From: CAYSUS01 sp964434165
Lineage (GTDB): Bacteria; Planctomycetota; Planctomycetia; Pirellulales; Thermoguttaceae
Reading direction: 5' to 3'
Assembly (NCBI GenBank): GCA_964434165.1
Contig: CAYSUS010000018.1
Location: forward strand, 1-64,000
DNA: 64,000 nt
This document shows, one piece after another, positions 7,359-16,093 of this stretch. Position 1 is the stretch's first letter. Every line of letters begins with the position of its first letter. A program made the position numbers and the translations under genes. The notes under the pieces were generated by a model. It was given only the letters and a program-made list of their open reading frames with translations, was not told the origin of the DNA and searched no databases.

Positions 7359-8702
7359 ATGAGCACGGTCCCTGCGACAGTGCCCCCCGACACGCTCCAC
7401 CGCCAGCTCGGCGTGGCCGGGGCGACGCTGTTGGGCCTGGGCTCGATCGTGGGGACCGGCGTGTTCGTGAGTCTCGCCCTGGCGGCGGGCGCGGCGGGAA
7501 GCGGCGTGCTGGCGGCCGTGGCCCTGGCCGCGGGGGTGGCCGCGTGCAACGGCTTGAGCAGCGCGCAGCTCGCGGCCAGCCACCCGAAGAGCGGCGGCAC
7601 GTACGAGTACGGGTACCGGTACCTCTCGCCGCTGTGGGGCTTTTCTGCCGGGTGGATGTTCCTGTGCGCCAAGACGGCCTCGGCCGCCACGGCCGCCCAA
7701 GGGTTCGCCGGCTACCTGCTCGCGGCCGCCCGGACGCCGGGCGACGCCGGGATCGCCGCGGTGGCGATCGGGGCCGTGGCCCTGCTCACGGCGCTGGCCC
7801 TGGGGGGCGTGCGGTCGTCGAATCGCGTCAACGCGGTGATCGTCACCACGACGCTGTTGACGCTGATCGTCTTGATCCTTGCCGGCGTGCTGCGGTCGTT
7901 GGGGTGGCCCCCTGCATCGGCCGCGCCGCGGTCCCTCGCCGCCGCGGGCTCGGCGGCCGCGACGCCCACCGCACAGAACGTGCTGTACGCCTCGGCCCTG
8001 ATGTTCGTGGCCTACACCGGCTATGGCCGCATCGCCACGCTGGGCGAAGAGGTCGTCGAGCCGCGGCGGTCCATCCCCGTGGCGATCCTCCTTACGCTGG
8101 GTGTCTCGATGGCCCTGTACCTGGGCGTGGCCTGGGTCTGCGTCCAGACGGTCTCGCCCGCGCTGCTCGCGCAGGCCGCGGAGCAGACCGCCGCGCCGCT
8201 GGAGCTCGTGGCCGAGTCGCTTGGCATGCCGGGCGGCCGGGCGCTCGTCGCGATCGGGGCCACGGCGGCCATGCTCAGCGTGCTGTTGAACCTGGTGCTG
8301 GGGCTTTCGCGCGTGCTGCTGGCGATGGGGCGCCGGGGCGACATGCCGGCGGCGTTCGGCCGGCTCAACGCGGCGCGGACCGCGCCGCCGTGGTCGGTCG
8401 TGGCCGTGGGCTTGTTAATCGCCGCCGTCGTGCTCCTCGGCGGGATCAAGGCCACGTGGTCGTTCAGCGCCCTGACCGTGCTGGTGTATTACGCGATCAC
8501 CAATCTCGCCGCGCTGCGCCTGCCGCGCGAGGACCGCCGCTTCCCCGCGCTGTTCGCCTGGGGAGGCCTGGCCTCGTGCCTGTTCCTGGCTTTCTGGGTG
8601 GATCAGCGCACGTGGCTCTTGGGCGCCTCGATGCTCGGGGCCGGATGGGTATGGTTCGGGGTGCGGAGGCTCCGGCGGCAGAGATCGGCCGGCGCGTCGT
8701 GA
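7359..8702 (+). CDS. APC-family amino acid permease
   Basis: This gene encodes 447 residues, almost wholly hydrophobic, with about twelve predicted membrane helices. The first helix carries LGLGSIVGTGVFVSLALAAG, the (G/S)xGxxIGxGIF substrate-binding turn of the amino acid-polyamine-organocation superfamily. The second carries SSAQLAASHPKSGGTYEYGYRYL, the P-SGG-Y loop of the same family. It is an inner-membrane secondary transporter, probably a cation-coupled importer or exchanger of amino acids. The substrate cannot be read from sequence. The ATG at 7359 lacks a strong Shine-Dalgarno; GAGAGAGG is further upstream than usual. It is monocistronic or the head of a short unit. Confidence 0.88.
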   Translation: MSTVPATVPPDTLHRQLGVAGATLLGLGSIVGTGVFVSLALAAGAAGSGVLAAVALAAGVAACNGLSSAQLAASHPKSGGTYEYGYRYLSPLWGFSAGWMFLCAKTASAATAAQGFAGYLLAAARTPGDAGIAAVAIGAVALLTALALGGVRSSNRVNAVIVTTTLLTLIVLILAGVLRSLGWPPASAAPRSLAAAGSAAATPTAQNVLYASALMFVAYTGYGRIATLGEEVVEPRRSIPVAILLTLGVSMALYLGVAWVCVQTVSPALLAQAAEQTAAPLELVAESLGMPGGRALVAIGATAAMLSVLLNLVLGLSRVLLAMGRRGDMPAAFGRLNAARTAPPWSVVAVGLLIAAVVLLGGIKATWSFSALTVLVYYAITNLAALRLPREDRRFPALFAWGGLASCLFLAFWVDQRTWLLGASMLGAGWVWFGVRRLRRQRSAGAS

Positions 8703-8708
8703 AATCGC

Positions 8709-8737
8709 TTGAAGGCGGTCCGGTGCAGGGGTAGAGT
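8709..8737 (+). promoter_or_regulatory. Predicted promoter of the LamG/hydrolase gene
   Basis: TTGAAG at 8709-8714 and TAGAGT at 8732-8737 are separated by exactly 17 bp and lie 82 bp upstream of the ATG at 8820. The pair matches the TTGnnn-N17-TAGAnT pattern seen before several other genes here. Confidence 0.6.
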
Positions 8738-8819
8738 GGACCTTGTCGCGCGGCGGTGAAGACCGGCCCGGACACCTGCCATCGAGATCCCGCCCCATTT
8801 CCCCCTGCGCGCACCGCCA

Positions 8820-11800
8820 ATGACCATTTCTCCCCGAAAACGCCTCGCTTGTTGGATCGTCGTCGTCCTCTCGGTTGTCAATGCGCGAGCCACCGAGACC
8901 GAATTCTGGAGACCCTATTCCGGCCCGGACGAGGCGGCGTATCTGCTCGCCCCGCTGGACGACGACGCCCTGCCCGCCGGCTCGGCCAAGGTCACCAAGG
9001 CCGAGGAGCGCGGCCACGTCGAGTTGGTCGAAGGCCGCTTCGGACGCGGACTGCACTTCGACGGAAGCAGCTCGGTGCGCTACGCGACCGGCGAGATCTT
9101 CCCCGGCGGCTACATCTCCATCGAGGCATGGGTCAAGCTCGACAGGCTCCCGGAGAAGCGGGCGTATCTGGTGCATCGGCCCGCCAGGGTCGATCCCCAC
9201 GCCGCCTACGACCCCGAGAAGGACCTCACCAAGGGTTTCGGGCTGTTTGTGGACGGCGAGGGCGCATTGCACCTGGAGATCACCAACTGCGGCTACGGGC
9301 ACACGATCCTCACCGCGAGCAAGCCGGGGGCGGTTCCGGTGGGCAGGTGGGTCCACGTGGCCGGGATCAGCGCCAATTTCCCCATCTCGCATCGCCGGCT
9401 GTTCGTCGACGGGGGCGAGGTCGCGTCGGAGGCCATCACCTGGGGCAAGGGGCTGATCGTCCACGGCGAGGAGGAGAAGGAGCCCGGGCCGCTGTATCTG
9501 GGCAATAGCGCGGCGGCGGACGCCGGGCTGGCCGGCACGCTCGACCAGGTCCGCATCCACCGCCAGATCGGCAGGTTCTGGGCGGACGAGAAGGAGCCGT
9601 GGATCGCCCAGAACCGGCCGGGCGAGGTGCCCGACGGCCCGCCGCACTTCGCCCCGGCGCATCGGCCCCGCGTGTATCTGCCGCTGGACGGCGGCCCCGG
9701 TCCGCAAGGGGCGGCCCCGAAGGACCTTCAGGTGAAGGCGGGCGGGCCGTTTGCCCCAGGCGTCTGCGGGAAGGCCGCGCTGGGAAGCGTCGAACTGGGC
9801 GCCCCGGACCTGCTCGACTTGAGAGAAGGGACGATCGAGTTCTGGCTCCGGCCCGGCGGGGTGAACAGCATCAGCGACCGCAACCGCGCCCTGGTGCGCG
9901 GGCCGTTCATCTTCTACATCTACAACAGCGGCGGCCTGAGAAACAAGCCGCTGGCCCTCTACTTCCGCAAGCCGGACGGCGAGCTGCACTTCGTCAAGAT
10001 CGAGGGCCTCGAGCTGCACCCGGGGCGGTGGTACCACTTCGTCATCGCGTGGCGGGAGGACGAGATCGCCCTGTACGCCGACGGCCGGCCCGGCGAGCGG
10101 TCCTACGGCGTGCCGCTGGCGACCGACCCGAAGCGCGCGACCTGCGGCCAGCTCGTGCTCGGCACGCCCCGGTCGCGCATCGACGAGGTGCGGCTGTACG
10201 ACAAGGCCCTCTCGCCGCTCGAAGCGGCCAACGCCTACTGGCGGTACGTCGATCGCGCGAGGCTCGTCGCGGTGCAGCCCGCGGCGATCGCGCTGCGCAT
10301 GCAGTACTTCCCCAGCCGCAGCCGGATCGTCTATCGGTTGCAGCCCGAAAGCGCGGAGATGAAGCGGGCCGTGCTCGTGCTCCGCGCCGGGGGCGGCGAG
10401 GAGGTACTTCGCGAGCAGGTCGAGATCGTGCCCGGCGAGCAGGAACTGGAGGTCCCCGACCTGGCCGACGGCACGTACGCGCTCTCCGTTTCCGCGGCGA
10501 TGCCGGACGGCGCGCTTCGGAGAGGTGGCGAGGTGGAGTTCCGCCGCAAGCACTTCGATTGGGAGGGCAAGCAGCTCGGCACCACGGAGGAAGTCTTCCC
10601 GCCGTTCGAGCCGATCCGCACGGACGGGAGCACCGTGGCCGTCGTGGGGCGGCGGCACGCGCTGAATGGCTTCGGACTCCCGGAGAGCATCACAAGCGCC
10701 GGGCGCGAGCTGCTGGCGGGGTCCGTTGAGGTTCGCTATGAGACGTCGCAGGGGGAGGGCCGTTTCGCCTTCGAGAAGTGCGGTTTTACCACGACCCGGC
10801 GCGACCTCGCCGTGTTCGAGGCCGCCGCCACGTCGCCGGCCGTGAAGGTCACCACGCGCAGCCAGATCGAGATCGACGGCTGCATGAAGGTCGCGATGCA
10901 CCTGCTGCCCGGCGAGAAGCCGCAGCCGATCGAGCGGCTCTGGCTGGAGATCCCCTTGCGCGACGCCGAGGCCCCGCTGATGCACGCGGTGACGGCGGGC
11001 CTGCGCAGCAACTACTCCGGCGCGGTGCCCGACGGCCAGGGCCGGATCTGGGACGGGTCCAAGGCCCACCAGTACCAGCGGTGGCTGAACGCCTTCGTCC
11101 CGTACGTCTGGCTAGGCTCGCCCAACCGCGGGCTGGCGTGGTTCGCGGAGAACGACCGCGGCTGGATCACCGAGAAGACGCCCGCGGGGTGCATCCAGGA
11201 GCTGGTGCGCCAGGGCGATCGCCTCGTCCTGCGCGTGTACCTGGTGAACCGGCGGGCCACCATCGCCGAGCCGCACGAGCTGGTGTTCGGCCTGCAGGCC
11301 TCGCCCACCAAGCCGATGCCGGAAGCCTGGCGGGCCAGGGTACGGCACGCGCCCGGCGGGCTGGCCGTGGTGCCGTGGGGCGGGCTGGAGTGTGCCAGCC
11401 AGGCCCCGTGGCGCGACGACTGGCAGGTCGTGGACAAGATCGCCGAGGTCCGCACCGGCAAGCCCTTCGACCGGGAGTGGTTCGCCGCGTACGCCGAGAA
11501 GCACCGGCCGCCGCCGGCCCACGGGCACTGGCCGTGGCTCGACGCGGTGGGGCATTTCGCCCATCGCGTCCGCGAGGCCGGCCCGGACCGCCCGGTGGCC
11601 GTGTACCAGGAGGAGATGCGGGGCTGCCCCGCCCGGCCCGAGTGGGCCGTGTTTCAGGACGAGTGGACCGCCGAGCCGCACCGCTTCCAGCGCACGGTGC
11701 TTCCCGACCGTGTCTTCGAGCGGGGCTATGAAGGATACGCCCCGCCCGAGAAGATCACCTTTCCGCGGTCGTACCAGGACTTCGGCTGCGCGATCGCCCA

Positions 11801-12695
11801 ACAGTGGCTCTCGCGGGGCGTCAGTCTCTACTGGGACAACACGTATCCGTACGCCTCCACGAACACGCGGACCACGGCCGCCTACCGCACCGAGGACGGA
11901 CGCGTGCAGCCCTGCATGATCGTCTGGAGCCACCGCGAGTACGGCAAGCGGGTCTGGCACCTGCTCCAGCAGTGGCAGCGCAAGCGAACGGAGCCGCTGG
12001 AGTTCACGCTGCACATGACCAACACGCTGCTCCTTCCCGTGCACACCTGGGGCACAGTGAACCTCGACCACGAGCTGGACACGGACGAGCCGTTCTCGCC
12101 CGAGTGGCTCCAGGCCGAGACGGTGGGTCGGCAGGTCGGCAACCTGCCGCTGACCCTCTACCACCTGACGGGAAAGGCGCAGAAGGCCCTCTTGGGCATG
12201 TCGTCGGACGAGAAGGCCCTGACCGAGTGGGGCATGCGCGCGGTGCACGAGGTGGGCCACCGCAGCGGGCCGATGGAGGAGGCGCTCACCGCGTTCGGCT
12301 ACGGCACGCCGTCGGTCGAGGTCCACAACTACTGGGCCGATCGACCCGCCATGCGCGTGAAGCCCGAGCCGGTCAAGTGGCTTCTCGTCGCCCGACCGGA
12401 GAAGAAGGAGTATCTCCTCGTGCTGGCAAGCTGGTCCGAGGAGCCGGGGCGAGTGGAGCTGGCCATCGACCGGGACCTGCTCGGGTTCTCTCCCGACGGT
12501 CCGGCACGCGATCTGGCCGGGGATCGAAAGGCCGGCGAGGTCCGCCAGGGGCGGTTGACGCTGGAGGTGGAGCGGAAGTACCAGGTGAAAGTGCTCAGGG
12601 TGAGGGCGACCGAGCCGCTTGCGTTTTCGCTCGAAAGACGGTTGTTCGGCAGGGCGGGAGGGCGCGCGGGTCGTGCGGGGGGCGCAAGTGGTTGA
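8820..12695 (+). CDS. Large secreted LamG and glycoside-hydrolase-like protein
   Basis: This gene encodes 1291 residues with an N-terminal signal sequence (residues 1-25). Two concanavalin-like LamG domains follow, about 40-255 (GRGLHFDGSSSVRYA ... GYISIEAWVKL) and 285-480 (GTIEFWLRPGG ... GRWYHFVIAWR). Then comes a small beta-sandwich and a long C-terminal region from about 600 to 1280. That region contains GLAWFAENDRGWITE, like the DUF6067 / GH123-neighbourhood families of planctomycete hydrolases, and a barrel-like part ending in LYWDNTYPYAS and TWGTVNLDHELDTDE. A polysaccharide-binding and -cleaving role is likely. The substrate and exact GH family are uncertain and no catalytic pair is assigned. 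Confidence 0.7.
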   Translation: MTISPRKRLACWIVVVLSVVNARATETEFWRPYSGPDEAAYLLAPLDDDALPAGSAKVTKAEERGHVELVEGRFGRGLHFDGSSSVRYATGEIFPGGYISIEAWVKLDRLPEKRAYLVHRPARVDPHAAYDPEKDLTKGFGLFVDGEGALHLEITNCGYGHTILTASKPGAVPVGRWVHVAGISANFPISHRRLFVDGGEVASEAITWGKGLIVHGEEEKEPGPLYLGNSAAADAGLAGTLDQVRIHRQIGRFWADEKEPWIAQNRPGEVPDGPPHFAPAHRPRVYLPLDGGPGPQGAAPKDLQVKAGGPFAPGVCGKAALGSVELGAPDLLDLREGTIEFWLRPGGVNSISDRNRALVRGPFIFYIYNSGGLRNKPLALYFRKPDGELHFVKIEGLELHPGRWYHFVIAWREDEIALYADGRPGERSYGVPLATDPKRATCGQLVLGTPRSRIDEVRLYDKALSPLEAANAYWRYVDRARLVAVQPAAIALRMQYFPSRSRIVYRLQPESAEMKRAVLVLRAGGGEEVLREQVEIVPGEQELEVPDLADGTYALSVSAAMPDGALRRGGEVEFRRKHFDWEGKQLGTTEEVFPPFEPIRTDGSTVAVVGRRHALNGFGLPESITSAGRELLAGSVEVRYETSQGEGRFAFEKCGFTTTRRDLAVFEAAATSPAVKVTTRSQIEIDGCMKVAMHLLPGEKPQPIERLWLEIPLRDAEAPLMHAVTAGLRSNYSGAVPDGQGRIWDGSKAHQYQRWLNAFVPYVWLGSPNRGLAWFAENDRGWITEKTPAGCIQELVRQGDRLVLRVYLVNRRATIAEPHELVFGLQASPTKPMPEAWRARVRHAPGGLAVVPWGGLECASQAPWRDDWQVVDKIAEVRTGKPFDREWFAAYAEKHRPPPAHGHWPWLDAVGHFAHRVREAGPDRPVAVYQEEMRGCPARPEWAVFQDEWTAEPHRFQRTVLPDRVFERGYEGYAPPEKITFPRSYQDFGCAIAQQWLSRGVSLYWDNTYPYASTNTRTTAAYRTEDGRVQPCMIVWSHREYGKRVWHLLQQWQRKRTEPLEFTLHMTNTLLLPVHTWGTVNLDHELDTDEPFSPEWLQAETVGRQVGNLPLTLYHLTGKAQKALLGMSSDEKALTEWGMRAVHEVGHRSGPMEEALTAFGYGTPSVEVHNYWADRPAMRVKPEPVKWLLVARPEKKEYLLVLASWSEEPGRVELAIDRDLLGFSPDGPARDLAGDRKAGEVRQGRLTLEVERKYQVKVLRVRATEPLAFSLERRLFGRAGGRAGRAGGASG

Positions 12696-12771
12696 TCCGC
12701 GGGGATTGAAGAGAGAGAATGCGCCCCCCGGGAGCTGCGCGCCGTGCGGCCGAAGTCGCCGCGATCAGGAA

Positions 12772-12800
12772 TTGCGGCGGCGCGGCGCCGGCCGTAGAAT
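12772..12800 (+). promoter_or_regulatory. Predicted promoter upstream of the beta-helix gene
   Basis: TTGCGG at 12772-12777 and TAGAAT at 12795-12800 have a 17-bp spacer. Transcription from about 12807 would produce a leader of roughly 310 nt before the beta-helix ORF, running through the small coding-like frame at 12851-13036. Confidence 0.55.
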
Positions 12801-12850
12801 GGCGCGGATCGAGAGACAACCATGAACACGCGCGCCAGACCTGCGATCTT

Positions 12851-13036
12851 GTGCGCATTGCGGACGGCCTTCCCCTCCGAACACCCGTCTTCCCGGCGCT
12901 CAAACGGGGAGAGGTGGTCTGCGTACGGACGTGGCGGGCGGTGTACGTCAAGGGCAAACCCGTTGAGTGGCTCACGCTCTTCATTCTCGGGGAAAGGGCC
13001 GGCAGGATCGGGATTGTCCGCATGGATGATGCCTGA
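12851..13036 (+). CDS. Possible 61-residue protein in the leader of the beta-helix gene
   Basis: A frame starting at GTG 12851 has a strongly G/C-biased third codon position and a protein-like sequence (RTPVFPALKRGEVV, VYVKGKPVEWLTLFILGE). It ends 84 bp before the beta-helix gene and just behind a predicted promoter. No family is recognised. It may be a real small protein, a leader peptide or a remnant. The overlapping ATG frame at 12822 has poorer codon character. Confidence 0.3.
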   Translation: MRIADGLPLRTPVFPALKRGEVVCVRTWRAVYVKGKPVEWLTLFILGERAGRIGIVRMDDA

Positions 13037-13120
13037 GTGCCTCGAAACAGCTCCTAAAGCGCACCGCAGACAGGCGGCGACGCTGAAGGGCGTCGTTACG
13101 CAAGTAGGAGTCCACACGCC

Positions 13121-14578
13121 ATGATTCCAGGGCATAGATGTTCGTTGCGCGCAGTTCGCTACCTTGCCGCGGTCTTCGGGTTCGCAGCCGCGCCTGTGTT
13201 CGCGCGCGCCGCGGAGCCTGTGACGACAGCGGAGGCCTTGGTGGCCGCGGTCAAGAACGGGTCCGAAGGGGATACGATCGCCCTGGCTGAAGGGACCTTC
13301 GAGCTGGACGCGACTCTCGTATTGAAGGCGGGGATGACGCTGAGGGGAGCCGGGATCGACAAGACAACGCTCACCCACGCGGCCGGTTGGAAGCCGGCCA
13401 CGGAGGCGCTCCCCGACCCCGAGATGAGGCTCGAAGGACTGGACGCGGACGCCTACCTGATTCGCATCAAGCGGGACACCAGCGGCGTCACCCTCTCCGA
13501 CATGACGCTCCGCGCCCCGCAGCTCCACGGCGCCATCTTCGCCTGGTTCCACACCGACCTCCTCCTGCATCACCTGCGGATCAAGGAAACGATGTGGAGC
13601 GGCGTGCGGACGTTCGGTATGAAGAAAGCGAAGATCCACGACTGCGAGTTCGTGGACGCGGGCGGGCGGTGGAGGAAGGGGAAGCCCGGGGTGCAGGGAG
13701 GGATCACCGGCGGAGGCATCTTCGCCTGCTGGATGTCCGATTGCGAGATCTGCGACAACCGTTTCCGCCGTACGCGCAGCGCACCGGAGCATGAGTTCTA
13801 CGGCATCAAGGTGCGGCAGGCCAAACGATGCCGCGTCCACCACAACACGATCGAGGTCAACTTCTCGATGGAGTTCCCGTTCGAAAACGACGAAGACAAT
13901 GAACTCGACCACAACGTCTGCCACGGCACGATCTCGATCCCCAAGCACGCCGGCGGGGCGGTGCCGAAGAGCGGCAAGACGTTCCACATCCACCACAACT
14001 ACCTCACGTCGAGCTACGCGGTCGAATTCGTGCGGAACGGGGTCGAGATCGATCACAACCTCTTCGACTTCGATGTCGAGAAGGACGGCGGCAACCTGAT
14101 CTCCGCGTTCGGACGCGCACCCGCCCCGGGACCGGCGGTCTTTCACAACAACCTCGTGAGCAATCCGGGCCGGGGGGTGATCTGGATCAACGAGCCGTAC
14201 AACAACCTCGTCGTTCGCAACAACCACATCGTCGCTCGCACCACGGCCACGCCGCGAACCGAGGGTTTGTTCGGACTGAACGGCAAGAGCGATTTCAGCA
14301 CGGTCAAGATCGTCGACAACGTCATCCGGTGCGAAGGACAGCCGCGACCCCTGCTGCGCAACGAGGCCAGCTACCGGGCGTCCATCCGCAACAACCACCT
14401 CACCCAGGTTTCCGACACCGACCGATACGAGAACCCGAGGACGGGCGCGGAAGCCGGGCTCGAAGAACCGCTTCTCTTCCGGTGCGGGGTCCACGGGGAA
14501 TTGACCGTGGACGGATGGGAAGTGCGGTCAACGGACCACCGCGAAAAGGAGGGTGGTGCCCCTCCGCGGGAGCGATGA
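13121..14578 (+). CDS. Secreted right-handed parallel beta-helix protein
   Basis: This gene encodes 485 residues, with AGGAG ten bases before the ATG and a signal peptide ending near ARAAEP (about residue 32). Residues 35-95 form the N-terminal cap with the typical EALVAAVKNGSEGDTIALAEGTFEL and LRGAGIDKTTL turns of pectate-lyase-like PbH1 repeats. The helix continues to about residue 450 with repeated HN/NN corners (VHHNTIEVN, FHIHHNYLTS, VEIDHNLFDF, VFHNNLVSN, VVRNNHIVA). This fold houses polysaccharide lyases, mannuronan epimerases and glycoside hydrolases. The family and catalytic residues cannot be fixed from the window. It is probably periplasmic and acts on a polysaccharide, in line with its neighbours. 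Confidence 0.8.
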   Translation: MIPGHRCSLRAVRYLAAVFGFAAAPVFARAAEPVTTAEALVAAVKNGSEGDTIALAEGTFELDATLVLKAGMTLRGAGIDKTTLTHAAGWKPATEALPDPEMRLEGLDADAYLIRIKRDTSGVTLSDMTLRAPQLHGAIFAWFHTDLLLHHLRIKETMWSGVRTFGMKKAKIHDCEFVDAGGRWRKGKPGVQGGITGGGIFACWMSDCEICDNRFRRTRSAPEHEFYGIKVRQAKRCRVHHNTIEVNFSMEFPFENDEDNELDHNVCHGTISIPKHAGGAVPKSGKTFHIHHNYLTSSYAVEFVRNGVEIDHNLFDFDVEKDGGNLISAFGRAPAPGPAVFHNNLVSNPGRGVIWINEPYNNLVVRNNHIVARTTATPRTEGLFGLNGKSDFSTVKIVDNVIRCEGQPRPLLRNEASYRASIRNNHLTQVSDTDRYENPRTGAEAGLEEPLLFRCGVHGELTVDGWEVRSTDHREKEGGAPPRER

Positions 14579-14891
14579 GGAATCTGGTGACGCGGATGGC
14601 CGCCGCCCGTTCACCTTCTGGTGCGAAGCGCTTGCCCCACCTCCCACCGGATCGAATCTGCACCGTGGCGACAAGGGAACGCAGCCCGCCGGATGGCCAA
14701 TCCCCGGACCGCGCTGCTTCAATCGGATTCAGCCTCGACCAACAACGGAGGCGCCGGAGGCAACCGAGGCAGCTCCGTCATCTCGGCGGACTCCCGTTCC
14801 CTCCACCCTGTCATCCATCCAGCGTGCCATCGAAGGCGTCTTTCATCGACCAGCCAATGCGGAAGCCATTTCTGCGTGATCCCAAAGGGAG
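14579..14891. other. Convergent intergenic region, nothing recognised
   Basis: These 313 bases separate the stops of the beta-helix gene (+) and the enolase-superfamily gene (-). Several short frames cross it, but none has a start with a ribosome site or a recognisable product. No strong terminator hairpin was found by eye. Confidence 0.4.
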
Positions 14892-16082
14892 CTACGCGCC
14901 GCCGACGGTCGGATACCAGTCGGGCCGGCGGGGGTCCTGGTGGAAGCGGGCGTAGTAGTCGCCCTGCTCCTCGTAGTAGCGCTCGTAGCGGGCCATCTTC
15001 TCCTCGTCCAGCGCCACCCCCAAACCCGGGCCGTCGGGCACGCGGATCGCGCCGTCCACGTAGGGCATCTTGCCGCCGGCGATGATGTCGTCGTCCAGAT
15101 AGTGGTAGTGGGCGTCGCCGGCGAAGTGCATCTCGGGGATCGTCGCGGCCGTGTGGAGCATGGCCGCCAGCTCCACGCCGAACTCGGCCCCCGAGTGCAT
15201 GGCCACGCCGAGGTTGAAGGTGCGGCACACGGCGCACAGGTCCTTCACCCCGCGAGGACCCTCCCAGTAGTGCAGGTCGGTGAGGACGACGTCCACTGCG
15301 CCGAGGCGGATCGCGGGGCCCAGGTCGTCGAACTTGTTGGGATACATGTTCGTGGCCAGGGGCATGCGCACCTGCCCGCGCACGGCGCGCATCCCCTCCA
15401 GGCCCCAGGCCGGGTCCTCGAAGTACTCCAGGTCGAGGTCCTCCAGCGCCCGGCCCACGCGCACGGCCGTGGCCACCGACCACGTGCCGTTGGGATCGAT
15501 GCGCAGGCCGAAGCCCTCGCCCAGGCGCTGGCGGCACAGCGTGAGCACCCGGGCTTCCTCCATGGGGTCCATCACGCCGGCCTTGAGCTTCATGGCCCGC
15601 ACGCCCAGCTCCTGGTGCAGCGCTTCGCACAGGTCGGCCAGGTCCTCGGCCCGGCCGTCGTCGCCGCCGCCGGGCCGGTCGTAGCGCCAGAACAGATAGG
15701 CGATCATGGGCACGGCGTCGCGGACCTTGCCGCCCAAGAGCGCGTGCATCGGCACGCCGGCCGCCTTGCCCTGGATGTCGAGACACGCCGTCTCGATCGC
15801 CCCGTAGAGCCGGGCGTTGGAGAGGTAGTAGATCGCGCGCAGGGTCTTGAGCTTGATCACCTCCAGGCGGAACGGGTCCATGCCCACGACGCGGGGCTTG
15901 AGCTTCAAGAGGGCCCCGCGCTGGTCGCCCCCGCCCACCTCGCCCAGGCCGACGATTCCCTCGTCGGTGAACAGCTCCAGCACGGTCCGCATCAGGTAGC
16001 CCGGGTGCACGCCCGTGTTGTGCCGCAGCTTGGCGCCGGTGGGAATCGCCACGGTGCGGACGCGCATGTCGGTGATCTTCAT
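14892..16082 (-). CDS. Enolase-superfamily sugar-acid dehydratase (glucarate dehydratase-like)
   Basis: This gene encodes 396 residues. All marks of the mandelate-racemase/glucarate-dehydratase branch are visible: the KxK motif MKLK (Lys165/Lys167); Mg2+ ligands Asp196 (RIDPNGTW), Glu222 (EYFEDP) and Asn245 (PLATNM, diagnostic of the GlucD subgroup); and the Asp269 (LTDLHYW) and His296 (GVAMHSGAE) dyad. It should dehydrate an aldonic or aldaric acid to a 2-keto-3-deoxy acid in the cytoplasm. It is the last gene of the XylR-divergent operon, 11 bp after the xylanase. That context points to a pentonate (for example xylonate) or a uronate-derived acid as substrate. This is inference: D-glucarate itself is also possible. 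Confidence 0.85.
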   Translation of the reverse strand: MKITDMRVRTVAIPTGAKLRHNTGVHPGYLMRTVLELFTDEGIVGLGEVGGGDQRGALLKLKPRVVGMDPFRLEVIKLKTLRAIYYLSNARLYGAIETACLDIQGKAAGVPMHALLGGKVRDAVPMIAYLFWRYDRPGGGDDGRAEDLADLCEALHQELGVRAMKLKAGVMDPMEEARVLTLCRQRLGEGFGLRIDPNGTWSVATAVRVGRALEDLDLEYFEDPAWGLEGMRAVRGQVRMPLATNMYPNKFDDLGPAIRLGAVDVVLTDLHYWEGPRGVKDLCAVCRTFNLGVAMHSGAEFGVELAAMLHTAATIPEMHFAGDAHYHYLDDDIIAGGKMPYVDGAIRVPDGPGLGVALDEEKMARYERYYEEQGDYYARFHQDPRRPDWYPTVGGA

Positions 16083-16093
16083 GGGCGCGGGCC

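Noticed and set aside
8415..11069. 884-codon antisense frame opposite the permease and LamG genes
   Set aside because: It crosses two well-supported genes on the other strand, and its composition is that of a shadow frame.
13024..13035. GGATGATGCCTG as a fourth copy of the 1134/1286/3049 repeat
   Set aside because: Only 12 bases match, the diagnostic GTCCTTTTCG part is missing, and the match lies in a coding-like frame.
12329..14494. 721-codon minus-strand frame spanning the end of the LamG gene and the beta-helix gene
   Set aside because: Same reason: no start context, no recognisable domain, and complete overlap with supported genes.
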